From NCBI GenBank assembly GCA_903927495.1, contig CAIYNH010000098.1, forward strand, positions 1-5,268: DNA of 5,268 nt. Reading direction: 5' to 3'. Below the pieces are notes generated by a model. That model had not been told where the DNA came from and did no database searches. It saw only the letters and a program-made list of their open reading frames with translations. Both the position numbers and the translations under genes were made by a program. Positions 1-5,268 of the stretch are shown piece by piece. The stretch comes from an uncultured beta proteobacterium (GTDB lineage: Bacteria > Pseudomonadota > Gammaproteobacteria > Burkholderiales > Burkholderiaceae_C). Position 1 is the first letter of the stretch. Each line of letters starts with the position of its first letter.

Positions 1-1
1 C

Positions 2-559
2 CCAGCCTCATTTGAAGCCTACGATGCGGTGTTGCTGACTGGTAGTCGAGCTGATTCATTTTCTCAAGAACCGTGGGTTCTGACGCTGCGCGAATGCGTT
101 CAGCAACTCTTGCAAGTCAAAAAGAAACTCATTGGCGTGTGTTTTGGCCACCAGTTGATTGCCTTGTGCCTGGGTGCCGAGGTGGGTCGGGCACCGCAGG
201 GCTGGGGTGCAGGGCGCATGCAATACCAGTGGTTGGCACCGGATTTACCGCAGGCCCAAGGTCGCAAAGAGATCGCGCTACTGGCCAGCCACCAGGATCA
301 GGTGACTGAACTGCCCTCAGGTGCAACGCTGCTGGCGACCAGCGAATTTTGCCCTGTGGCCGCGTTTTCGGTCGAAAAACACGTCTTTTGTGTGCAACCG
401 CATCCTGAATTTGTCGAACACTACAGTGCCTTTTTACTCAACAAGCGACGCGCTATGCTGGGTGAGGCACAGTATGTGGTCAGCAGCCATAGTCTGGCCC
501 ATGGTCACGATGGTGCCGCCGTGGCACGCATGATGCTGGCATTTATCGAGGGCGCTTGA
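2..559 (+). CDS. Class I glutamine amidotransferase domain protein (5'-partial)
   Basis: The frame is open from the left edge, so the gene starts upstream; 185 residues are visible and the N-terminus is missing. The GTG at 29 falls inside the conserved YDAVLLTGS strand, so I do not take it as the start. The protein has the class I (triad) glutaminase signature. The nucleophile Cys sits in GVCFGHQ (codon 140-142), and the His and Glu of the triad are in QPHPEF (codons 401-403 and 407-409). GWGAG after the Cys motif and a helical C-terminal tail fit the GMP-synthase-like amidotransferases (COG0518), typically ~240 residues and encoded without a fused synthetase. Such enzymes hydrolyse glutamine and pass ammonia to, or cleave, an unidentified substrate in the cytoplasm; the acceptor cannot be read from sequence. 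It ends 18 bases before the convergent PPOX gene. The family call is secure; the substrate is unknown. It is probably not guaA, because no ATP-pyrophosphatase domain follows. Confidence 0.9.
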   Translation, partial: PASFEAYDAVLLTGSRADSFSQEPWVLTLRECVQQLLQVKKKLIGVCFGHQLIALCLGAEVGRAPQGWGAGRMQYQWLAPDLPQAQGRKEIALLASHQDQVTELPSGATLLATSEFCPVAAFSVEKHVFCVQPHPEFVEHYSAFLLNKRRAMLGEAQYVVSSHSLAHGHDGAAVARMMLAFIEGA

Positions 560-577
560 ACTTCGCTGCGCACAGCG

Positions 578-1059
578 CTAGTGCGGTGTTAACACCTGCC
601 GCACTTCATCAAGGTCGAGTGAGCGCGCTGTGCCAAAACCAGCAATCTGTCGTGCGCCTGATAGATGGATGGCAAAAAAACTGAAATCGCCCAACTGGGT
701 CATGGGTTCGGCATCTGGAAAGCGCGCCAGATAAGCAGCACGGGCGCTCAGCCATGGCGAACTCTCAGGTGTGAGTCGGTTTGCGGTACCTTCCAAGGAC
801 ACGCGTGCCAAGGCATGCACCGGCTCACCAGGCACCTCAGCTTGCATCACCATCAAGGACACTTTTTTTGTGACCAACATATTGCCCGTATGGGCAGCCA
901 GTTGGCTGACATGAATCACCAGGCAGGTAGCCTCGGCATCAATGGCAAACGGCACCATCGACACCAACGGACTCCGTCCGGGTTGAGTGTCCCTAAGGCA
1001 GCCACGCGTTGGGTGTTGAGCAGGGTGCGCAGGGCTCGGTTCAGGCGGGGTTCATGCAT
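578..1059 (-). pseudogene. PPOX-type FMN-binding split-barrel protein, interrupted by an apparent 1-base frameshift
   Basis: Read from ATG 1059, one frame gives 30 residues beginning MHEPRLNRALRTLLNTQRVA and ending GTLNPDGV. It then runs out of register at 970-968. The next frame continues VSMVPFAID and runs to TAG at 578-580. Together they make the expected split-barrel pattern: RVAALGT, then SMVPF, then HVSQLAAHTGN, then VSLEG, a YLARFPDAEP stretch and the GFGTA turn near the C-terminus. The joined reading is 482 nt, one short of 161 codons including the stop, so a single missing base restores about 160 residues. The family (pyridoxamine 5'-phosphate oxidase-like, HugZ-type) binds FMN or related cofactors, and some members act on haem; the substrate here is unknown. 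The rest shows no decay, so the lesion is either recent or a sequencing error. If translated as it stands, only 129 residues from TTG 967 or ATG 958 could be made, lacking the first strands of the barrel. It is the last gene of the minus-strand block, 45 bases after the phosphatase. Confidence 0.82.
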
Positions 1060-1104
1060 CGTTGGGCGAAATAAAGTGATAAATTTGAAACAATCAGAGT
1101 TGGC

Positions 1105-1761
1105 TCAGCGGTTCTTTTGTAGCAATTCATGGCGCGTGTAGGGGTGTTGGCTGCCAGACAAGTAAAGCGCCAAGCGTGTCACGGCGGAATGGGTCTGTAA
1201 CTGCGGGGCATGGATGGGCGTGAGAATAAGCCAAGCCGCCACCACCGTTGGTATGAGATAACTCATGCGGGTGTGGGGCAAGCCACCTTGTCGAATGACC
1301 GTGAAACTCACCCCCGCACCCAGCAACAGCCCGGCCACCACCTCAGAGAGCGTATGTGCACCCACTACGATGCGTGAAAAACCGACCAAAATGACCAACG
1401 CGAAGCTGAGCAACACGACGGTTTTCTGCCATCCCGGCGAAAACCGTGAAGTCAAGGCAGCAGCGAGCAGCGGATAAATGGCGGCAGCAAACATGGAATG
1501 CCCGGAAATGCCAGTGAAGTTCCAGAGTGCGCTGCCCATACCCCAGCCAATGAACGCCAGTTTGCTGGCAGTGGTCAGTAGCGCAGCCAGAAACAGGGCT
1601 TGCAGCCAAGCAGTGGCAAAAATTCTCGTGCTTGGCTGGCGCAACAGAATGAGGCATGCCAGCAAGGCGGCGGGTAACAAATTCTGGGCCTCGCCAAGGC
1701 GGGTCAAAAAATGCCAATAACCCAAAATCTCTGGACTACCAACGTGCATGGGTGTATTCAA
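1105..1761 (-). CDS. PAP2-family membrane phosphatase
   Basis: The protein has 218 residues with about six hydrophobic segments (roughly 28-42, 52-72, 88-104, 113-128, 137-157 and 166-182), so it is an inner-membrane protein. PAP2 acid-phosphatase motifs are present: SGH (86-88) and SR-x5-H-x3-E (Ser129, Arg130, His136, Glu140). His136 would be the phospho-accepting nucleophile and His88 the general acid. Motif 1 is degenerate: Lys67 is in place but the usual RP after it reads GM, and the Pro before SGH is Ile. PAP2 enzymes dephosphorylate lipid phosphates such as phosphatidate or undecaprenyl pyrophosphate; the substrate here is unknown. The start is uncertain: TTG 1761 has an AGGG 10 bases upstream, whereas ATG 1749 (four codons in) lacks a clear ribosome binding site. 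The gene follows the ligase by 37 bases on the same strand and may be co-transcribed. The family is clear; the activity is less certain because of the motif changes. Confidence 0.87.
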   Translation of the reverse strand: MNTPMHVGSPEILGYWHFLTRLGEAQNLLPAALLACLILLRQPSTRIFATAWLQALFLAALLTTASKLAFIGWGMGSALWNFTGISGHSMFAAAIYPLLAAALTSRFSPGWQKTVVLLSFALVILVGFSRIVVGAHTLSEVVAGLLLGAGVSFTVIRQGGLPHTRMSYLIPTVVAAWLILTPIHAPQLQTHSAVTRLALYLSGSQHPYTRHELLQKNR

Positions 1762-1798
1762 CAGACAAAAGCCCTATCAGGATGATCACCCGGCAAGT

Positions 1799-3670
1799 TT
1801 AGCCAATCCGATTTGGAGACTTTTTAGCCAAGGCGCGCGCCTCTTCTTGTAGCCGCAATACCCGGCGCTGGACTTTTCCGGTGGTGGTCATAGGCAGGGC
1901 ATCCAGAAATTCGATCTCTTTGGGGTATTCATACGGTGCCAATTTGTCCTTGACATGGGTTTGAAGCTGCGCCGTAAGTTGTGCATCAAATTCTCTTGTA
2001 TCACCTGCACAGCTTATACGCGCAGCTACATAATCAGGAGCTAAAACCACATAAGCCTTAACCACGGCACCACGTGCCGCGTCAGGCTTGGGGACCACCG
2101 CCACGTTGGCCACGGCCGGATGCTTGACCAGGCAGTTTTCGATCTCACCCGGACCAATGCGGTAGCCTGCGGCCTTGAAGACATCATCGGATCGGCCTTG
2201 GTACCAAAGGTAGCCTTGTGCGTCGCGGCTGGCCAGGTCGCCGGTACGGCACCAGTCACCAGTAAATTTGGACTGGGTCGCCGCCTCGTTTTTCCAGTAG
2301 CCCAGGTAGAAAATAGGATCTGACTTGCCCTGTGCGTCAAAACGGTTCACCGCTACGTCACCAGCCACACCGGGCGGGCACTCCCTACCGTCGTCATCAA
2401 TCACAGCGACGCGGTGGCCGGGGTAGCCCATGCCCATGCTGCCGGGTTTAGCAGGCCATAAAAGAGCGCAATTGCCAACGATGTAGTTGACTTCAGTTTG
2501 TCCAAACATCTCATTGACAGTCACGCCCAACTGGCTTTGGCAGTAGTCAAATACCGCATCGCCGACGGCCTCGCCAGCGCTCATGATGGCTTGTAGCCGT
2601 AAGCCAAACTGCTGGCAGACGGTCTGATCTGCGCTGCCAGGATAGGCTTTCATCATGGCTTTGAGTGCCGTGGGGAATAAAAAGCTGTGTGTCACAGCGC
2701 AGTCACGCATCAGTTCCAGTGCAGTTTGCGGACCGAAGCGGCCATTGAATGCCACGATCGGGCGGCCAAAGTAGAGGCTGGGCAATAACGCATCCATCAG
2801 GCCGCCGGTCCAGGCCCAATCGGCAGGGCTCCAGAACACGGCTTGCGAGCCACCGGGTTGGTTGGCCGGATTCGACAGCCAGCACAAGCTCGGCCCAGGC
2901 CCGACCTGAGCGTTAACAGCAAAGCCGAACCAGTTCTGACTGCACAGAAAACCCGTCAAATTGCCAATCAACGCCCGGTGCGGAATCAATGCACCCTTGG
3001 GATTGCCGGTCGTACCACTGGTATAGATCAGGATGGCCGGGTCATCGGCGCGAGTCTGGACTGAAACAAAGGCAGCATTAGCCTGCGCAACAGCATCAGC
3101 GTAGCCGAGGAAATCGGGGTCTCTACTTGGGCAGCCAACAGCCAAGAGCTGGCGCAAGGCTGGGCAATTGCCGCGCACCGAGGTCAGTCCAGCCAGGGTT
3201 TGCGAATCGCCGATGGCGACTACCGCCTGACTGTCTTGCAGTCTGAACTCAAGCGCCTGCGGGCCAAACAATTGCGACAGTGGCATGGCCACCGCGCCCA
3301 TTTGCAGCACCGCCATGTAGGCAACCGCCGACTCAAAGCGTTGCGGCAACACAATTGCCACCCGATCACCGCATTGCACCCCCAGACCGATGAGCACATT
3401 GGCCAAGCGATTGGCCTGATTCTGCAATTGTTCAAAGGTGTAAAACGTGCCTTCGATCCCCGTCTGGTAAGCGCTAACAGCTATTCTATTTGTAGCATCA
3501 TGCAATCCGGCCCAGCGCCCACAACAGGCCTGCGCGATGTTGAAATACTCAGGTATTTGCCAGTCAAACTCCTCCTCTAGACTGGCGTATTGCGGTGGTA
3601 AATCCCACAAAAACCCGGCGCTGACGGGGTTTGAAGTCAAGGTTTTGTCGCTGATTTGACTGACAGGCAT
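1799..3670 (-). CDS. AMP-binding acyl-CoA synthetase (acid:CoA ligase)
   Basis: This 623-residue member of the ANL superfamily is cytoplasmic and converts a carboxylic acid, ATP and CoA to acyl-CoA, AMP and PPi. The core motifs appear in order: A3 YTSGTTGNPKG (216-226), A4 SPADWAWTGG (281-290), A5 NEMFGQTE (386-393), A7 WCRTGD (473-478), A8 GRSDDVFKAAGYRIGPGEIE (492-511) and A10 PMTTTGK with the adenylation Lys at 599. The WSPADWAW block and GYRIGPGEIE resemble medium-chain acyl-CoA or benzoate-CoA ligases (COG0365-like). The acid substrate cannot be assigned. It is longer than most relatives (about 540-570), partly from an N-terminal extension, a Gly/Pro/Asn-rich loop at 251-276 and a short insert near 547-560. 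ATG 3670 is the first Met and no other Met occurs until residue 119. Its ribosome binding site is weak (AAAGAG, 5 bases away). The start lies 17 bases from the divergent hydrolase start. It heads the minus-strand block with the phosphatase and the PPOX gene. Confidence 0.93.
   Translation of the reverse strand: MPVSQISDKTLTSNPVSAGFLWDLPPQYASLEEEFDWQIPEYFNIAQACCGRWAGLHDATNRIAVSAYQTGIEGTFYTFEQLQNQANRLANVLIGLGVQCGDRVAIVLPQRFESAVAYMAVLQMGAVAMPLSQLFGPQALEFRLQDSQAVVAIGDSQTLAGLTSVRGNCPALRQLLAVGCPSRDPDFLGYADAVAQANAAFVSVQTRADDPAILIYTSGTTGNPKGALIPHRALIGNLTGFLCSQNWFGFAVNAQVGPGPSLCWLSNPANQPGGSQAVFWSPADWAWTGGLMDALLPSLYFGRPIVAFNGRFGPQTALELMRDCAVTHSFLFPTALKAMMKAYPGSADQTVCQQFGLRLQAIMSAGEAVGDAVFDYCQSQLGVTVNEMFGQTEVNYIVGNCALLWPAKPGSMGMGYPGHRVAVIDDDGRECPPGVAGDVAVNRFDAQGKSDPIFYLGYWKNEAATQSKFTGDWCRTGDLASRDAQGYLWYQGRSDDVFKAAGYRIGPGEIENCLVKHPAVANVAVVPKPDAARGAVVKAYVVLAPDYVAARISCAGDTREFDAQLTAQLQTHVKDKLAPYEYPKEIEFLDALPMTTTGKVQRRVLRLQEEARALAKKSPNRIG
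3450..3499. repeat. Possible degenerate dispersed repeat inside the ligase gene
   Basis: This AT-richer island inside the ligase gene carries an inverted pair GCTA (3480-3483) and TAGC (3493-3496), and a palindromic AGCGCT at 3470-3475. On the coding strand it reads GATGCTACAAATAGAATAGC followed by TGTTAGCGCTTACCAGACGG. From memory, this layout (TGCTAC, AT-rich loop, ATAGCTG, GCGCTTA) resembles a small dispersed element common between genes of Comamonadaceae. It encodes residues 58-74 with rare codons (ACA, AAT, AGA, ATA) and keeps the frame open. It is a tentative call: one visible copy cannot prove a repeat. Confidence 0.3.
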
Positions 3671-3675
3671 GGAGG
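3671..3675 (+). promoter_or_regulatory. Shine-Dalgarno GGAGG for the alpha/beta hydrolase
   Basis: A perfect GGAGG starts at the base right next to the divergent ligase start codon and lies 12 bases before ATG 3688. The spacing is rather long for that ATG, but the alternative ATG at 3700 would be 24 bases away, so this site favours 3688. The whole intergenic space is taken up by this site and a 12-base spacer. Confidence 0.55.
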
Positions 3676-3687
3676 CTCTTTCGTAAG

Positions 3688-4617
3688 ATGCACCAAATGT
3701 ACCAAGCCAAACACCTTTCCCGTAGCGCGTTTATCCCTATTCGCAACCTCAATTACCACGTCCGCGTCTGGGGAGAACCTGGACCTGGCAAGACTCCGCT
3801 GGTGCTGCTGCACGGCTGGATGGACGTGGCGGCAAGCTTTCAGTTTATGGTAGATGCCTTGCAGCAAGACCATTTTGTCATCGCCCCAGACTGGCGCGGC
3901 TTTGGCCTGACCCAGTCAGGTGGGGTCGACACTTTCTGGTTCCCTGATTACCTGGCTGACCTGGACGCGCTACTGGACCTCTTTGCACCGGGTATGCAAG
4001 TCAATCTGGTGGGCCATAGCATGGGCGGCAACGTGGCCATGCTTTACGCCGGCATTCGACCCGAACGTATTTTCCGCCTGATCAATTTGGAGGGGTTTGG
4101 CATGCCTGCCACTGTGCCAGAGCAAGCTCCCGGGCGCTTTACCCACTGGCTGGACGAAGTCAAGCACTTCCACAAGGGTGCGATGAAGCTGAAAACCTAT
4201 GATTCTCTCCAGGCCGTGGCACTGCGCCTGATGAAAACCAACCGCCGCCTGGGTGCCGACAAGGCGCACTGGTTGGCGAGTCATTGGGCTGCTGAGACAA
4301 CACCGGGTCAGTGGACCATTCTGGGCGAGGCGGCCCACAAAATCAGCAACGCACAGCTTTACCGGGTCGAGGAAGTGCTGGCAATTTACCGCTGTATCAG
4401 CGCGCCAATGCTGATGGTTGAGGCACAAGACGACAGCCTGGCCTATTGGTTCAAGGGCAAGTTCACCCTGCAACAACACCGTGAGCGGATGCAATCCGTG
4501 GCCAAACTTGAGCTCGTGGTGGTGCCAGACTGTGGTCACATGCTGCACCACGATCAACCGCAAAGCGTGGCAGCGTTGATGGAGTCCTTTCTTGTCGGCG
4601 GACATCCAAAGGTTTGA
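3688..4617 (+). CDS. Alpha/beta hydrolase
   Basis: This 309-residue cytoplasmic alpha/beta-hydrolase-fold protein has no signal peptide. The oxyanion-hole motif LHGWMD is at 41-46, DWRGFG at 68-73, and the nucleophile elbow GHSMGG at 109-114 places the catalytic Ser at 111. The strand LMVEAQDD ends in Asp248/Asp249, the likely acid, and the catalytic His is in PDCGHML (His284). A cap domain of about 100 residues lies between the elbow and the acid strand. Families with this layout cleave esters, C-C bonds or thioesters; the Ser nucleophile argues against a haloalkane dehalogenase, which uses Asp. The substrate is unknown. Pairing with a divergent acyl-CoA synthetase suggests, but does not show, a role in carboxylic-ester metabolism. 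ATG 3688 is chosen for the upstream GGAGG; ATG 3700 is possible. The frame is intact to TGA 4615-4617. Confidence 0.9.
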   Translation: MHQMYQAKHLSRSAFIPIRNLNYHVRVWGEPGPGKTPLVLLHGWMDVAASFQFMVDALQQDHFVIAPDWRGFGLTQSGGVDTFWFPDYLADLDALLDLFAPGMQVNLVGHSMGGNVAMLYAGIRPERIFRLINLEGFGMPATVPEQAPGRFTHWLDEVKHFHKGAMKLKTYDSLQAVALRLMKTNRRLGADKAHWLASHWAAETTPGQWTILGEAAHKISNAQLYRVEEVLAIYRCISAPMLMVEAQDDSLAYWFKGKFTLQQHRERMQSVAKLELVVVPDCGHMLHHDQPQSVAALMESFLVGGHPKV

Positions 4618-4729
4618 CGGACACCGAGTCTTGACGAACTGAACCTTGCTCAGTGACTTGAAGCGGAGATCGGCAGGTTTCACGATAGACTTGGCATCCC
4701 TGTTCAATTGGGCCCTCCCCTACATCGCC
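4618..4729. other. Intergenic region between hydrolase and cNMP-binding gene
   Basis: This 112-base spacer holds nothing I can assign firmly. The frame of the downstream gene is open back to 4643, with possible TTG starts at 4646, 4658 and 4691, so some of it might be coding. TTGACG at 4631-4636 resembles a -35 box but has no good -10 at 16-18 bases. I see no hairpin followed by a T-run. Confidence 0.4.
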
Positions 4730-5268
4730 ATGGCTACAAAAATCAATTCTGAAATTGCGCACATGTTTGCTCAGGATTTGGGTGTTCGCCAATTCAACCA
4801 GGAGCCCATTGCAGTTGGGCCAGCGCTCAAACTCGATCCCAAACTCGTCAAAAAAATCTCTGAACGTGTGGCCATTTTTTCCGGTATGCCACAAGACAAA
4901 TTGCTGTCCACCCTGGCCATCGGCGAGGTGCAGCCGTTTAAGTGCGGCGACGCGCTTTTCCATGAAAATGATCTGGGCGATTCTTTTTACGTGGTCATCG
5001 TCGGTGCCGTGGATATCCAGAAGATGCGCGACGAAAAACCGGTGGTCATGGCAACGCTCGGCCTGGGCGAGTGTTTTGGCGAAATGGCGCTGGTGCGAGA
5101 CGATGTCCGCAGCGCCACGGTGGTAGCCCAGGCAGACTGCGTAACGATTTGTTTTCGGCGCGACAAGATTGAGGCCAATCCGGTGATCGCGACCATCATT
5201 TACAAAAACATTGCCGCTATTCTGGCCAGGCGCCGCCTGATCAACATCTACAAAATTGCCGATGGAAC
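4730..5268 (+). CDS. Cyclic nucleotide-binding domain protein (3'-partial)
   Basis: The frame is open from ATG 4730 to the right edge (179 complete codons), so the C-terminus is missing. Residues 1-45 form a mostly polar leader. From about 46 to 145 there is a CRP/FNR-type cyclic-nucleotide-binding beta-roll: VAIFSGMPQDKLLSTLA, then FHENDLGDSFYVVIVGAVDI, then the phosphate-binding cassette FGEMALVRDDVRSAT (116-130). Glu118 and Arg127 occupy the positions that in CRP contact the ribose 2'-OH and cyclic phosphate, so real cAMP or cGMP binding is plausible. A helix follows (about 151-176, rich in Ile, Ala and Arg), and no helix-turn-helix is seen before the window ends. It may be a stand-alone sensor domain or part of a larger protein. 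No Shine-Dalgarno precedes ATG 4730. In-frame TTG 4691 would add 13 residues (beginning LASLFNWALPYIA), so the start is uncertain. It lies 112 bases after the hydrolase on the same strand, but I would not assume co-transcription. Confidence 0.87.
   Translation, partial: MATKINSEIAHMFAQDLGVRQFNQEPIAVGPALKLDPKLVKKISERVAIFSGMPQDKLLSTLAIGEVQPFKCGDALFHENDLGDSFYVVIVGAVDIQKMRDEKPVVMATLGLGECFGEMALVRDDVRSATVVAQADCVTICFRRDKIEANPVIATIIYKNIAAILARRRLINIYKIADG

Noticed and set aside
564..604. Possible bidirectional terminator at the convergent junction: CGCTG/CAGCG stem (564-577), GTGCGG/CCGCAC pair (581-604) and palindrome GGTGTTAACACC (585-596)
   Set aside because: Stems are short or have large loops, they compete with each other, no T-run follows on either strand, and most of it is the 3' coding end of the PPOX gene.
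665..1141. A 158-codon plus-strand open frame over the PPOX gene and its upstream gap
   Set aside because: The translation has no family pattern, while the opposite strand carries recognisable split-barrel motifs across the same bases.
4609..4647. AAGGTT...AACCTT inverted pair after the hydrolase stop
   Set aside because: It is only 6 bp with a 27-base loop and no following T-run; likely chance.
4631..4654. TTGACG as a -35 box for the cNMP-binding gene
   Set aside because: The hexamer 17 bases on (TGACTT) is a poor -10, so a promoter is not supported.
3970..4707. A 245-codon minus-strand open frame antisense to the hydrolase
   Set aside because: It lies opposite a clearly conserved alpha/beta hydrolase, and its translation is rich in His, Gln and Val with no recognisable motif. 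It is a shadow of the real gene.
4463..4963. A 166-codon minus-strand open frame spanning the hydrolase end, the spacer and the cNMP-binding gene
   Set aside because: It crosses two convincing plus-strand genes and shows no motif of its own.

Overview
The window reads as an ordinary stretch of chromosome from a betaproteobacterium, probably Burkholderiales and most like Comamonadaceae (Rhodoferax-type). This rests on moderately high GC by eye, the style of the protein sequences and tight gene packing. It is inference, not a database match. I see no rRNA, tRNA, CRISPR array, insertion sequence, prophage gene or convincing riboswitch, and no gap between genes longer than about 115 bases.

Layout. 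The left edge (2-559, plus strand) is the C-terminal part of a class I glutamine amidotransferase that begins before the window. It converges, with an 18-base gap, on a minus-strand block of three genes. In transcription order these are a large acyl-CoA synthetase of the AMP-binding superfamily (3670-1799), a six-helix PAP2-type membrane phosphatase (1761-1105), and a small FMN split-barrel (PPOX-type) protein (1059-578). The gaps between them are 37 and 45 bases, so they could be co-transcribed. The PPOX gene is broken by an apparent one-base deletion near 968-970: its first 30 residues are in one frame and the remaining ~129 in another.

Divergent from the ligase, with only 17 bases between the two ATG codons, is a plus-strand alpha/beta hydrolase (3688-4617). 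After 112 bases comes a plus-strand cyclic-nucleotide-binding-domain protein (4730 to the right edge), which runs out of the window still open.

How the genes may work together. The ligase activates a carboxylic acid to its acyl-CoA, and the divergent hydrolase could release or process an ester or thioester in the same pathway. Only proximity supports this. The phosphatase, PPOX protein, amidotransferase and cNMP-binding protein have no obvious shared pathway.

No new biological system is evident. The points most worth checking are the PPOX frameshift, the extremely short divergent promoter region, and two rare-codon, AT-rich segments inside the ligase gene. The clearer of these resembles a degenerate copy of a small dispersed repeat that I recall from Comamonadaceae genomes.
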